Shown here piece by piece: positions 15,989 through 24,995 of a stretch of DNA of 64,000 bases. Both the position numbers and the translations under genes were made by a program. The DNA is from Streptomyces lavendulae subsp. lavendulae (GTDB taxonomy: Bacteria > Actinomycetota > Actinomycetes > Streptomycetales > Streptomycetaceae). The stretch spans positions 372,001 to 436,000 of the forward strand of contig NZ_CP024985.1 of assembly GCF_002803845.1 (NCBI RefSeq), read 5' to 3'. Every line of letters begins with the position of its first letter. The first letter of the stretch is position 1. The notes beneath the pieces were generated by a model. The model saw only the letters and a list, made by a program, of their open reading frames with translations. It did not search any database and was not told the origin of the DNA.

Positions 15989-17611
15989 TCAGGCTCCCGG
16001 TCCGCTCGGCCTCTCCGTGGCGGCGGAGGCGGAGTCCTCGGTGTAGTAACGCAGCAGGAGTTCCCGCTCGGCGTCGCGGTGCGGGAACATGAAGAAGATC
16101 AGCAGCGCGCCCAGGGCGATCGCGGCCAGGCCGACGGTGTACGCGCGGTCGTCGCCGTGGAGGAACGACTGGCGTGCTGCCGCGACGATCTGGTCGGCAT
16201 ACTGGGGGTGCTGCTGGGCGACTTGCCCGGCGGAGGCGAACGACTTCGTCAGCTCGCTCTGGACCTGGTCCGACACCTTCTCGCTTTCGGGGGAAGCGGC
16301 GATCGCCGCGCTGAATGCCGACGCATAGCCGGCTGTGAGGAGCACGCCCATGACGGACTGCATGACGGCCCCACCGAGGTCCCGTTGCAGGTCGGCGGTG
16401 CCTGAGGCCATGCCGGCCCGTCGCACGGGCACCGATCCGGTCAGCGAGTGGGATGCGGGCGTCCCTGCGAAGCCGGCGCCGATGCCGATGAGCACGTAGG
16501 CGAGGCCGATCTGCCAGTAGCGGCTGTTCTCGCCCCAGAACAGCAGCATCCAGGCGAAGGCGAGGAAGAGGAACGCGTAACCGAGCAGCAGGGTCGTGCG
16601 GGCGCCGCGCGCCTCGACCAGCTTCGCGGACTGCGGTGCCACGAGCACGATCATCACGACGAGGGGGAGGATGGCGGCGCCGGCTTCGACGGGGTTGTAT
16701 TCGAGCACGTTCTGCAGGTACTGCTGGCTGATGAAGGCCGAGCCCATCATGGAGCCGTACACGATGATTCCCGCGCATGCGGCGACCCAGAACGTGCGCC
16801 GGGCGGCGATGTGGAGGTCGTACAACGGGTTGGGAGCCCGGCGCTGACGCCAGAAGAATGCCGCTCCGGCAGCCAGGGCGATCACGACGAGGCCTACTAC
16901 CAGTGGCCCCTGGCCGGGGAGGGCGGCGAAGTTGATCGCCAGCACCAGACCTGCGATCAGGAGGACGGACAGGATGCCGCCGAGGTTGTCCACCGGTTCG
17001 GTCGACTCGTTGGCGTGCGCGGGAACGAACAGCAGGGCCATGACCAGCGCGACCGCGGCGAGGGGCAGGGTGACCAGGAACACCGATCCCCAGTAGAAGC
17101 GTTCGAGCAGCGCGCCGGCGATCACCGGTCCGAGCAAGGAGATGCCGCCGCCCAGGGCCGACCACAGCGCGATCGACTTCGTCCGCCCCGGCCCCGACCA
17201 CAGGGCGGTGATCAGCGCCAGGGTGGTCGGGTAGGCCATCCCGGCCGAGAGCCCGCCGAGGATCCGGGCCAGCACCAGGACGGTGTCGCTCGGCGCGTAC
17301 GCGGCGAGCAGGCACGCGGGGACGGACAGGGCGAGGCCGAGGAGCAGCAGCAGCTTGCGCCCGTGACGGTCGCCGACCGCCCCCAGGTAGAGCACCGACG
17401 CGGCCAGGCCGAGGGAGTACCCCACGGCGATCAGGTTCAGCGTGGCCTGGGAGGAATCGAAGGCCTTCCCGATCGCCGGCAGCGCCACGTTGGCCACCGA
17501 CAGGTTCAGGTTGGCCACCGCGGCGACGATGATCAGGGACGCCAGAACAAGCGACGCCCGCGCCGGGGCCTCACTCGGAACGTCGATGCGAGGTGCGCCG
17601 CTTTTCGACAT
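15989..17611 (-). CDS. MFS drug-type exporter, DHA2 (14-TM) family
   Basis: 540 residues, the usual length of the 14-segment proton-coupled drug exporter family. Motif A is present after TM2 (YLGAVGDRHGRKLL) and motif C-like glycines in TM5 (ALGGGISLLGPVIAGALLE). Two central extra helices, a loop after TM13 (residues ~460-490) and a hydrophilic C-terminus complete the architecture. The N-terminal ~20 residues are cytoplasmic. The ATG is 5 bp after GGAGG. The substrate is unknown; neighbourhood offers only the NmrA-like SDR. It overlaps the decayed 3' end of the DUF4241 gene. Confidence 0.9.
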   Translation of the reverse strand: MSKSGAPRIDVPSEAPARASLVLASLIIVAAVANLNLSVANVALPAIGKAFDSSQATLNLIAVGYSLGLAASVLYLGAVGDRHGRKLLLLLGLALSVPACLLAAYAPSDTVLVLARILGGLSAGMAYPTTLALITALWSGPGRTKSIALWSALGGGISLLGPVIAGALLERFYWGSVFLVTLPLAAVALVMALLFVPAHANESTEPVDNLGGILSVLLIAGLVLAINFAALPGQGPLVVGLVVIALAAGAAFFWRQRRAPNPLYDLHIAARRTFWVAACAGIIVYGSMMGSAFISQQYLQNVLEYNPVEAGAAILPLVVMIVLVAPQSAKLVEARGARTTLLLGYAFLFLAFAWMLLFWGENSRYWQIGLAYVLIGIGAGFAGTPASHSLTGSVPVRRAGMASGTADLQRDLGGAVMQSVMGVLLTAGYASAFSAAIAASPESEKVSDQVQSELTKSFASAGQVAQQHPQYADQIVAAARQSFLHGDDRAYTVGLAAIALGALLIFFMFPHRDAERELLLRYYTEDSASAATERPSGPGA

Positions 17612-17614
17612 GGA

Positions 17615-18242
17615 ACCTCCGGGGCGAAGTTGGGCTTCGCGAGAGTCATACCTGATCCGCCGTGCCGCACATCACCTTCTCGGGATGACACGCCCACCGT
17701 CCCGGAGGCCTGGTCCCGGGTTCGCAGCAGGTACATGGAGTCGCTGATGTCCTCGTAGGCGTCCGGGTCCAGGCCAGGGTCTCCCTGGACCAGTCCTTTC
17801 TCGAAGAGCGCGAGGAGGGGTACCCAGGGTCCGGCATCGGCGAAGCAGCCGGTGGCGCCGTCGGTCTTGAAACCGGAGATCTGGTTCTCGATGAACAGCC
17901 GGAGTCGCCGTCGGGCCTGAGTGCCATCTCCCAGGTCACGGCGGGGGCCTTGCTGACGAGCAGGCGGACGGCCGTGGTGTCGGTGTGCGTGACCTCGCTC
18001 CCCTCCCACTCACAGTGGTAGGTGTGTCGGGCCTGCGCCTCCTCTGTCATCTCGGGGTGGTATCCGTACGTCACCCGCACCCCGGGCCGGAACAGTTCAC
18101 CGATCGGTTGCCCGCTGCCCGGTACACCACCACGGACGGAAGCCCCCTGCATCCCGCTCAGGGCCTCTTCCACGGATATCGGCCGCCAGGGGACGCGGGT
18201 CTCCGGATCCCACGCCTGCGCGTACCCCACCTCGACCACCAT
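17615..18242 (-). pseudogene. DUF4241 family gene with frameshift
   Basis: The first frame, from 18242, gives VEVGYAQAWDPETRVPWRP and runs to AVTWEMALRPDG, a typical DUF4241 core. About nucleotide 17905 the homology moves to a second frame that continues ISGFKTDGATGCFADAG, LLALFEKGLV and YEDISDSMYLLRT. The total would be close to family length, but the C-terminal strand after the last block is lost where the MFS gene begins. DUF4241 proteins occur with toxin-immunity loci in some bacteria; no such partner is visible here. The shift is a single-nucleotide indel by inspection. Confidence 0.75.
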
Positions 18243-18344
18243 GGCCGCTGCCCGCTCGCGTACGTTACGAGCTGCAACATAGCCGCCACCTGTGACAACT
18301 CTCCGGCTGTCCGGGCAGAACGGCGAACCGGGCGAACGGCGAGC

Positions 18345-19175
18345 TCAAACGCCGTCGATGCGGGCGAGCAACGCCTCGGCCTCGGCGGTGCGGCGGTGGT
18401 CCGGGCCGAAGGCGGCCCGGCAGGCGTCCTGGGCGGCCGTACCCAGCCGGCGGCCCTCGGCGTCACGCCCCAGGCCGTGGAGGGCGGTGGCCATGGCCAG
18501 CTCGACGGCGCCGATTTCCGGGCGGTGCTGCTCCTGGGGCAAACGACGGCGCAGCTCGTCGGCGCGCTCCGCCTCGGCGAGAGCCTCCTCGTGGCGGTCC
18601 TGGCCGTTGAGGCTGCGGACCAGAGCGAGACGCAAGACCAAGGTGAAGCGGTCCGGTACGCGATGAGCGGCAAGGGCCTCGCGCGCCAGCGCCTCCGCCT
18701 CCGGGTGGCGGCCCAGCGCCGTAAGGGCGTAGATCTGCCCATTGCGCGCAGCCGTTGCTATGAGCGGCATGTCCGGCCCTGTGCCGCGTGCTGCGACCCG
18801 GGCGACTGCCGCGCACTCTGCCTCGCATTCGGCGTACCGGGCGAGTGAGCTCAGCGCTTGGGCGCGGTCCGAGCGCAGTTTCAGGGTCTGCGGTTGTTCG
18901 GCGCCGAAGATCCTTCCGAAGACGGGCAGCAGTGCATCGTACGTGGTGACGGCATCGGCATGGCGGCCCTGAGCGCCCGCAGCGAGTGCGGCGATGCCCA
19001 GTGCCAGCGGCGCGTACGTGTCGTCGCGCTGCCCGGAGCGGGCCGCAGCCACGGAGCGCGCCTCGGCCTCGGCCTCGGCATAGCGCCCCGCCTGGTACAG
19101 GGCCGTGGCCTGGGCCAAAGGGGTTCTCGTCGTCTGACCGGGTTCACCTCGGCCACGCCACCGAAAGAGTTTCAT
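18345..19175 (-). CDS. Tetratricopeptide-repeat protein
   Basis: 276 residues made almost entirely of helix-turn-helix TPR-like units: ALYQAGRYAEAEAEARSV, GAQGRHADAVTTYDALL, SSLARYAECEAECAAV, TALGRHPEAEALAREALA, NGQDRHEEALAEAERA and HGLGRDAEGRRLGTAA. Such arrays are protein-interaction scaffolds, common in actinobacterial regulators. No signal peptide or membrane segment, and no DNA-binding domain is fused. The ATG 19175 begins the basic MKLFRWRGRG. The partner is unknown. Confidence 0.8.
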   Translation of the reverse strand: MKLFRWRGRGEPGQTTRTPLAQATALYQAGRYAEAEAEARSVAAARSGQRDDTYAPLALGIAALAAGAQGRHADAVTTYDALLPVFGRIFGAEQPQTLKLRSDRAQALSSLARYAECEAECAAVARVAARGTGPDMPLIATAARNGQIYALTALGRHPEAEALAREALAAHRVPDRFTLVLRLALVRSLNGQDRHEEALAEAERADELRRRLPQEQHRPEIGAVELAMATALHGLGRDAEGRRLGTAAQDACRAAFGPDHRRTAEAEALLARIDGV

Positions 19176-19393
19176 GCCCAGAGCATACGAAGGCTGCGAA
19201 CACCCACTCGGCAAGGGTTGATGTGTGGGTCCCCGAGCCCACCGAGGGGGCTCAACTCGGGCGCTCAAGCGGGCCACATGGGACAGTCGCGGGTCGGCCA
19301 AGTTGCCCACCTCGGTCGACCACCTCTCCCGAAGCCGTCGACCGGCCCCGGGAGAGGTCCGCGCCCCGCCGCCGGCCGCCCGTTCGCCGGGGA

Positions 19394-19828
19394 TCAGGGA
19401 CCGGTGACCCTGACGAGCTCCAAAGTCACCGGTCCGTCCACGTCCGGATGCAGGTACACCTTCCTCGGGCTCGCCGTGTAGAGCTGGATGTCGCCCATGT
19501 CCCGGCCGCCCCCGACCTCGTCGGGCTCCAGGTACACGAAGTTCGAGGGGGTGGCACTCCAGGTGCCGCCGAAGTCGACGGGGGCGGCACTCCCGCGCCC
19601 CCTGACGTCGCTCTTCGAGATGCCCACGGCGGAAAACCGGCCGCCGACGTGCAGCCGAATCTCCCCGCCCGTCTCGCCGTCGCGGTACACCCCGGGCAGG
19701 GCGTCCGGATCGACGTTGGCCGCGCCTGGACTCCAACACCCCGAAACGAACACCGCCACGAACGCGACCAACACGGCGACGAACCCGCTTCCGCCCGTCC
19801 CCCTCGTCCTCACGGTTCGGCCCCCCAT
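19394..19828 (-). CDS. Putative lipoprotein
   Basis: 144 residues. The basic N-terminus and hydrophobic segment VAVLVAFVAVF end in a lipobox VSGC, with Cys the lipidated residue. The mature domain is small and beta-rich, with GVYRDGETGGEIRLHVGGRF, a pattern seen in lipocalin-like or copper-resistance-type small domains, and FGGTWSATPSNFVYLEPDE. No specific function assigned. A GTG at 19834, two codons earlier, is an alternative start; both follow GAGAGGG. A dyad-rich operator region lies 55-80 bp upstream. Confidence 0.75.
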   Translation of the reverse strand: MGGRTVRTRGTGGSGFVAVLVAFVAVFVSGCWSPGAANVDPDALPGVYRDGETGGEIRLHVGGRFSAVGISKSDVRGRGSAAPVDFGGTWSATPSNFVYLEPDEVGGGRDMGDIQLYTASPRKVYLHPDVDGPVTLELVRVTGP

Positions 19829-19884
19829 GTCCACACGCCCTCTCTCCCACGACGGAACGGCAGGTCTGCCGCCACGCGCCGCTA

Positions 19885-19908
19885 TTTGAACACGCTCAAA
19901 ATTTGAGC
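19885..19908. promoter_or_regulatory. Overlapping dyads upstream of the lipoprotein gene
   Basis: TTTGA-N6-TCAAA (19885-19900) overlaps GCTCAAA-A-TTTGAGC (19894-19908). The A/T-rich symmetric core inside GC-rich DNA resembles TetR-type operators, and its position suits the lipoprotein promoter. Confidence 0.5.
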
Positions 19909-20451
19909 CGTTCCCCGGGCCTTCGGCCGAGCACCACCTCACCCCTATGAGCACGGGGACCCTCGCCCCACACCGGGTCCGCTACCCCGACGAATGGGCA
20001 CAGCTCGCCGCCGCCCAAGTCCGAAGTGCTGCCAGCGAAGCGGTTCGGGGACGCCGGGTGGACCGTCCCCGGCAGGACCACAGCCTGCGGGAAGGTGCGA
20101 GGCATCGGCCGAACTGCAAGGATCCGTGTTCTGATGTCCTGCCCTCGCACCGGCTGCCGCTGGACCTCTACTGGACCGTCAGATGCCTTCCCGGGGCCCG
20201 TTGCTGTCGTTCATGCGTGGACATTAAGGGCGTCGGCCCTCCCACGACCTGCCTGCACGTCCGCGCTCCCCCATGCGGCAGGCCGGCCCTCCACCGCCGC
20301 CAGTACGCGGCCCGAACACACCCACCCGCCCGGGTACGCGATGATGACCCCGAAGTGGTCTGGCGTTCCCCTGTCGGCCGTCCACCGGAAGTGGAGTACA
20401 GGGATTCATGCTCGGGCAGTGGACCCGGGACGGGAGAGGGCAGGCGGCGGG
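19909..20451. other. Gene-free interval
   Basis: No frame carries convincing protein sequence. A short plus-strand reading from 19947 (RVRYPDEWAQLAAAQ) has no continuation. Confidence 0.4.
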
Positions 20452-20715
20452 ATGAGCACGACGGATGACCGGGTGTACTGCGGCGACGAAGGCCACGTGG
20501 TCCGGCCCGCCCCGGGCCGGGTGTACGTGAGGCTGGCGGGTGGCCCCCTGGACGGTCACCTCCTCGACGTGACCAGCCTGTCCCTGCGGGAGTGGGCGGA
20601 GGGCGTACTCCTGATCACCGACCGCGGACTGTACGGGCCCGGCGGCCGAGCCCTGTACAGCCCCTCCGAAGCCGACCCGGGAGGCCCCTTCCGCTGGGAA
20701 GGCGACACACCCTGA
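20452..20715 (+). CDS. Small hypothetical protein, 87 aa
   Basis: ATG at 20452 follows GAGAGGG at a somewhat long distance. The product contains VYVRLAGGPLDGHLLDVTSL, GVLLITDRGLYGPGGRALY and ends FRWEGDTP, a pattern I associate with a small Streptomyces family of unknown function, probably one compact beta-rich domain. Soluble, no motif indicating catalysis. Stands alone. Confidence 0.65.
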   Translation: MSTTDDRVYCGDEGHVVRPAPGRVYVRLAGGPLDGHLLDVTSLSLREWAEGVLLITDRGLYGPGGRALYSPSEADPGGPFRWEGDTP

Positions 20716-21372
20716 ACCGGCGGGGCCGGGATGGCAAGCCTGGCCTGGTACGGCATGTGCTCGAAGCCGCCGAAACGGTCCGGCTACTGCTCGACGACCC
20801 CGGGTCGTGGGGCAACCCGCCGGGCCGGCGCAACCGCGGGGTTGCGGCTGGCGGCCAGCACGCTGCAACTCTGGGGCAAGGGACCGCATTCCTCAGATCA
20901 TCCGCGCGAGCGGGGCCGAGCCGGAAGTCTGTACGGCCTGCCCGGTCGAGTGCACCGCCAGCGCCTCCGCACTGAGCCGACCGAAGGGGTCGCCGACTTC
21001 AGGGTGCAGACGAGTCGGAGCTTTGCAGAGTGGATCACCTGGAACGGCAACCGCCGGCCAAGTGGGCGTTCGATAAGCCTCGTCAGTCGGGGATGGATTC
21101 CTTCCACTTCAGGCAATGGCGACCGAGATGGAAGAAAGCTGCCACCTCCCCCTCAGGCGCCACCGGCAAGACGGCGGCAGCCCAACGCCGCCGCACTGCT
21201 CTGCACGCTGTACGTCGGCGGCTTGCGCGACTGGAACAACGGCGGATGGTTGCGCATCACCAGCGGGGGAAAAGGGTGGTACGGACTTCAACTGCGGGGG
21301 AGACCGTTCACGAAGCCCTGCAACAATCCTGCCGGCCCGTCCGCAAACCGACGAGTCCAGCCAGACATGCTG
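20716..21372. other. Gene-free interval upstream of the tRNA terminator
   Basis: Frames are interrupted or of atypical composition; no remnant recognised. Confidence 0.4.
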
Positions 21373-21402
21373 CCGGCCCCCTCGACAGGTCGAGGGGGCC
21401 GG
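21373..21402 (-). terminator. tRNA terminator hairpin
   Basis: CCGGCCCCCTCGAC and its exact complement enclose AG, a 14-bp perfect stem starting 6 bp past the tRNA 3' end. Confidence 0.85.
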
Positions 21403-21407
21403 TGCGT

Positions 21408-21484
21408 TGGTAGCGGGGACAGGATTTGAACCTGCGACCTCTGGGTTATGAGCCCAGCGAGCTACCGAGCTGCTCCACCCCGCG
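21408..21484 (-). tRNA. Initiator tRNA-fMet (CAU)
   Basis: 77 nt including encoded CCA. The minus strand folds into a standard cloverleaf: acceptor CGCGGGG with CCCCGCT, D-arm with AGCTCGGTAGCT, anticodon loop CTCATAA, and T-arm GCAGG-TTCAAAT-CCTGT. Three consecutive G-C pairs at the foot of the anticodon stem (GGG/CCC) and the unpaired first position of the acceptor stem identify the initiator rather than the elongator. A strong terminator follows. tRNA genes are frequent integration sites, but I see no integrase beside it. Confidence 0.97.
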
Positions 21485-21709
21485 TCGGTACGGCAAGCCT
21501 ACGGCATGATCCCGACGCTGCCCGCCATGTCCCGCGGGCCGACAGATGCTGGCGGCAGAGCCGCAGTCAGTGGCGGGTACGACCCTTCGGTCTGTGGGCG
21601 GCAAAGGAGCGGCGGTCGCGAAGGGCAGCAGGTCGGTCAGAGTTTCGAGGTTGAGCGGCCTGGTCACCGGTGTCGAGGACACCTGGATGCAAAACCACTC
21701 CGAAGGCCG

Positions 21710-21994
21710 TTACCCAGCCGCTACAACCTGGCCGGCCGTGACCTGAGGAGGTTCGGGCAGCAGTGACGCGAGGTTGTCCCGCACGAAGTCAGCCGCCCTC
21801 TTGATCGATGCTTCGGCCCCGGCTTGGTCTTCGAAGACGCTCATGGAAAGCATCACTCCACCCCCTGCGTCAACCCAGTAGTAGGCCACGAATCCGGGTA
21901 CTTGGCGGAGGAGAGGCACGAATCCCTCGTCCACTCGGCGTCCCGCCTCGGCAGGATCGCTGACCCGTTCGTACCGTCGAACCACCGCGTACAT
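21710..21994 (-). CDS. Small hypothetical protein, ABM/dimeric alpha-beta barrel-like
   Basis: 94 residues. The order of elements is that of antibiotic-biosynthesis-monooxygenase-like ferredoxin folds: strand MYAVVRRYE, helix AGRRVDEGFVPLLRQ, strand GFVAYYWVDAGGGVMLSMSVFED, helix AEASIKRAADFVRDNL, and C-terminal strand. Such proteins form dimers; many lack known activity. GAGGAG lies 8 bp before the ATG. Fold assignment is by eye. Confidence 0.7.
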   Translation of the reverse strand: MYAVVRRYERVSDPAEAGRRVDEGFVPLLRQVPGFVAYYWVDAGGGVMLSMSVFEDQAGAEASIKRAADFVRDNLASLLPEPPQVTAGQVVAAG

Positions 21995-22136
21995 CGCTGA
22001 TCTCCTCATGGATCCCGAGGTCACCTGGCGCGAAACGACATACCCCCACCGCGCGTCCGTCCCTCGCGGGATGTCCGGATGGCACTCGGGTAGACGCATC
22101 GGCGATCGAGACCGGCATCCGGTGGGGGGCGACCAC

Positions 22137-22283
22137 GGGCTTGCCTGGGACGACACCGCCTGGTGGGCACTGGACCTCCTCCACGGAATCGACCTTCCCG
22201 CAGACGAGAGCGGCGCCTACCTGCACGACGACGAGCAGCTGCGTGCATGGCTCGCCGAGCTGAGGAAGCGCCGGACTGTGTGA
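22137..22283 (+). other. Possible C-terminal fragment of a hypothetical protein
   Basis: GLAWDDTAWWALDLLHGIDL and GAYLHDDEQLRAWLAEL read like the end of a genuine protein, but the upstream part of the frame does not, and there is no ribosome site. Probably a remnant. Confidence 0.3.
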
Positions 22284-22349
22284 CATGCACATAGCTGCCG
22301 TCCCGGCTCTGGTCACTGCCAGGCTGTGCACATGGCCTAACGGGTACGG

Positions 22350-22526
22350 GTGCGGGAGATCGATGACGACGAGGGTCGACGACCACTGCGGATCATCCGC
22401 AGAGGCACCGGCTCAGTCGTGACGTGGCGGCGCACGCAGCTGGTCCTTGTCCGCGCAGGGCATGCCCGTGGCGGCGAAGATCGCCAAGAAGGCCCGGGGC
22501 GAACACCTCTACACCGCCGCATCAAC
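22350..22526 (+). pseudogene. IS630 family transposase remnant
   Basis: From GTG 22350 the reading REIDDDEGRR, LRIIRRGTGSVVTWRR and TQLVLV matches the first helix-turn-helix of IS630-type transposases. The next conserved block, QGMPVAAKIA, is in another frame, so there is a frameshift near 22455, and similarity disappears after about 60 codons. No terminal repeats identified. Confidence 0.75.
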
Positions 22527-22860
22527 TGGCTGAACGGGCACGCCCAGGAGAAGTACATGGGTGATGTCGTCAACAGGCGAACGTTGCCTGATGCGGCACT
22601 GGCTGCCCCGGTCACCCCCAGACCCCCAGGGTCCGGGACGTACGTCCGCGCCCCGCAGGAGCGGCTGCAGACCCGGTTTGAAGACCCTGCGTGCGCGCAC
22701 CCTGCACGAGTTCCCGGACGCCGCGCAGTGGACGCAGCAGGGGCTTGCCCAGCTCCAGCGACGGCCGCCTCGGTCCCACGTCCGATCCGGGTGCGTGAAG
22801 ACTGAAAGCCGGGGCAAACGAGTTCCAGGCGGGGCGCAGTTCACCCGCTGAGCACGACGC
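22527..22860. other. Interval between IS630 remnant and PRC-barrel leader
   Basis: Coding-like fragments occur in several frames (NGHAQEKYMGDVVNRR) but nothing continuous or recognisable. Confidence 0.35.
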
Positions 22861-22930
22861 ACGGAACAAGGAGGACCGGCGGGCAGTCCTTTCCCCGCCG
22901 ACCTCCGTTGACCGGAGGAGTTGTCTTCGC
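22861..22930 (+). promoter_or_regulatory. Leader of PRC-barrel gene 1, shared with gene 3
   Basis: This leader aligns closely with 43145-43216: AAGGAGG, a GC-rich inverted repeat (GGAGGACCGGCGGG facing CCCCGCCGACCTCC), TGACC, then GAGGAGTTG and TTCGCGTGAC at the start codon. A conserved stem ahead of the ribosome site suggests either shared RNA-level control or simply a recent duplication including flanks. Confidence 0.55.
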
Positions 22931-23299
22931 GTGACTGACAATGTGTGGAATTACCAGCCGACCTCGGGCCTGCCGGCCGGTACGGACCTGACCGGGTACA
23001 AGGTCGAGGCGGCAGATGGCAGCATCGGCAAGGTCGACAAGCACTCCGACGAGGTGGGTGACGCCTACCTGGTGGTCGACACCGGTGTGTGGATCTTCGG
23101 CAAGGAGGTCCTGCTGCCGGCCCGTACGGTCGTCAGGATCGACCCCGAGGACAAGAAGATCTTCGTCGACCGCACCAGGGAACAGATCAAGAACGCCCCC
23201 GAGTTCCACCGCGACAAGCACCTCGGCGACACCGGGTACCGGGAGGAACTCGGCACGTACTACGGTACCGGCGCCCCCTTCGGTGGCGGCCCCATGTGA
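22931..23299 (+). CDS. PRC-barrel domain protein, copy 1
   Basis: 122 residues with a GTG start after GGAGGAG. The PRC-barrel (residues 18-75) carries DLTGYKVEAADGSIGKVDKH, DAYLVVDTGVWIFGKEVLLP and VVRIDPEDKKIFVDR; a charged tail follows (QIKNAPEFHRDKHLGD, YREEL). PRC barrels bind proteins or RNA; this short form is widespread in Streptomyces and tends to sit among stress genes. About four fifths of residues match copy 3 at 43217 by my count, and about half match copy 2 at 24645. Followed by a strong terminator. Confidence 0.9.
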   Translation: MTDNVWNYQPTSGLPAGTDLTGYKVEAADGSIGKVDKHSDEVGDAYLVVDTGVWIFGKEVLLPARTVVRIDPEDKKIFVDRTREQIKNAPEFHRDKHLGDTGYREELGTYYGTGAPFGGGPM

Positions 23300-23320
23300 T
23301 CGCCTTCCCACTGTGACGAT

Positions 23321-23351
23321 GGTCCCGGCGCCCTTGACGGGTGCCGGGACC
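23321..23351 (+). terminator. Terminator of PRC-barrel gene 1
   Basis: GGTCCCGGCGCCC pairs with GGGTGCCGGGACC around TTGAC. A near-identical hairpin follows copy 3 at 43606-43641. Confidence 0.85.
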
Positions 23352-23942
23352 GTCGTCGTGGGTGGCCCTCGTCCACATCCTGCGCAGGTTGGCCTGCCGC
23401 CCCGTCAGCATGCGCGCGAGCAGGCTGCTGTTCGGCTCGTACAACGATCGGCCCGACGGCCGACGCCGCCATGCCACAGGCCTTCGGCTCCAGCGCCGTA
23501 CACCCGACACCGCCGGCCCCTTTGACGCGGTCGCCACCGCGCTCGGTCCCACGGGCCTCAGTGTCATCAAAGTCATCGGACTGGCTGAGACACACCTCAG
23601 GGCCGTGCCCGGGACACCGGCCGGGGGTGGGGGCGGGGCTTCGCCCGTCCAAAAGCAAGGAGGAGTGCGTAGGGCCCGGCCGGTCCGCCGGGCCCGGCGC
23701 CCTGCCGCCATTCGGGCCCGCGATCGGCCTCAGCCGGGTGAGTGCTCGGATCGGCACTCGACCGACACCAGGGCAGCTGTGCGAACTTCGTTCGTGGCTG
23801 CGAGGCAGCCGCCGGATCCGACCTGTCCCGGCCCCTCACGCACTCTCCGCGGGAGGGCGACGCCCGGACGCGGGTGGGTGCGGCATCTCTGGAGGCAGGT
23901 CCGCCTGCGGCGGCCGGCCCGCTCCGACGTTGGAGGAACGGC
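23352..23942. other. Gene-poor interval
   Basis: No intact gene. A GC-rich hairpin at 23672-23695 (GGGCCCGGC/GCCGGGCCC) could terminate something now lost. The last ~60 bp supply the promoter and the ribosome site TGGAGGAACGGC of the next gene. Confidence 0.4.
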
Positions 23943-24527
23943 ATGAAGACCCGCATCTGGGCAGCACGAAGCGTCGCGACAGTATCGGGGGTGGTGCTCG
24001 CAGGGGCGCTCCTGGCCCCGTCCGCGGTCGCCCACTCCGGACCGGACCCCAAGGGACCCGGCAAGCACACCAGTGGCAAGAAAACACCCGCCAAGAAGAC
24101 GCCGGCCAAGCAGGCTCCGGCCAAGCCGGTCGTCGACGGGGCGCAGCAGGGGCAGGTGGGCGGCCGGAAGTGCGTCACGAGCCGTGACGTCGCCTCCGCG
24201 GTGGTCGACTACTCCGGATCCGGACTGTTCGAGACGGTGTTCCGCTCCGCGACCGACGAGCAGGGCCACGCCTTCCTCAACGACAGCCGCAACCCCGGCG
24301 TCTGGATCAACCTCGCCCTGGTCCCCGGCGCCCCGAAGTGCGTCTACGACACCGCCCTCGCCGTGACCGAGGAAGACCCCGGGCACCTCTACATCACCCT
24401 CCTGGCCAGCAACGGCACCCTCCACCAAGCCACCTGCACCTCCACCAGCAGCTCCCCCTTCTCCCCCGCCAACCTGGCCACCGCCTGCGCGCCCGGCTTC
24501 ACGGAACTCGCCGACACCCCCGTCTGA
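23943..24527 (+). CDS. Secreted protein with Lys/Pro/Ala linker
   Basis: 194 residues. A Sec signal (RIWAARSVATVSGVVLAGALL, cleavage after AVA) is followed by a basic linker with repeated KKTPAK/KQAPAK units (residues ~43-62), which may bind cell-wall polymers, and a C-terminal domain of ~125 residues with conserved-looking Cys at GRKCVTS, PKCVYD, QATCTS and ATACAPG, probably two disulphides. TGGAGGA lies before the ATG. Function unknown. It sits between two PRC-barrel genes and shares their orientation. Confidence 0.75.
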   Translation: MKTRIWAARSVATVSGVVLAGALLAPSAVAHSGPDPKGPGKHTSGKKTPAKKTPAKQAPAKPVVDGAQQGQVGGRKCVTSRDVASAVVDYSGSGLFETVFRSATDEQGHAFLNDSRNPGVWINLALVPGAPKCVYDTALAVTEEDPGHLYITLLASNGTLHQATCTSTSSSPFSPANLATACAPGFTELADTPV

Positions 24528-24539
24528 CCCGGCAACAGT

Positions 24540-24578
24540 CCAGGGCGGGACCGTGTCGTAGCCCGGCCCCGCCCCTGG
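24540..24578 (+). terminator. GC-rich hairpin after the secreted protein gene
   Basis: CCAGGGCGGG faces CCCGCCCCTGG across a 17-nt spacer with one bulge. It lies 13 bp past the stop. Confidence 0.5.
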
Positions 24579-24644
24579 GCGCGCCTCTTCGCACCGACAT
24601 GCCGCTCCCGCGGCGCCATACAGCAGAAGGACGAGGAGTCACCT

Positions 24645-24995
24645 GTGACCGCTGACATGTGGAGCTATAGCCCGGAGTCGCGCTACAAGCCCGGCACGCG
24701 CCTGATCGGGTTCAAGGTCGAGGCCAGCGACGGCCACATCGGCAAGGTCGACGAGCACACCGAGGACGTCGACGCCTCCTACGTCGTCGTCGACACCGGC
24801 CCCTGGATCTTCGGCAAGCACGTCCTGATCCCCGCCGGCACCGTCGTCCGCATCGACATGAAGGAGGAGAAGATCAACGTCAACCTCACCAAAGAACAGA
24901 TCAAGGACTCCCCCGAGTACGACAAGGACAAGCAACGCGGTGATGCCGCCTACCGCGACCAGCTCGGCCAGTACTACGGCCGCAGCCACATGTAA
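24645..24995 (+). CDS. PRC-barrel domain protein, copy 2
   Basis: 116 residues with a GTG start behind GAGGAG. Same layout as copy 1: RLIGFKVEASDGHIGKVDEH, YVVVDTGPWIFGKHVLIP, VVRIDMKEEKINVNLTKEQI, and the tail PEYDKDKQRGDAAYRDQL. More divergent than copies 1 and 3 are from each other, and its leader is unrelated to theirs, so it is an older paralogue or an independent member. Confidence 0.9.
   Translation: MTADMWSYSPESRYKPGTRLIGFKVEASDGHIGKVDEHTEDVDASYVVVDTGPWIFGKHVLIPAGTVVRIDMKEEKINVNLTKEQIKDSPEYDKDKQRGDAAYRDQLGQYYGRSHM

Noticed and set aside
15117..17315. A 732-codon frame spanning the SDR and most of the exporter region
   Set aside because: Only the last 242 codons are real (NmrA-like protein). 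The upstream part is an Arg/Pro-rich shadow of the MFS gene in another frame.
21408..21484. tRNA as a phage/ICE attachment site
   Set aside because: No integrase, no duplicated tRNA 3' end and no island-like gene content beside it could be seen.
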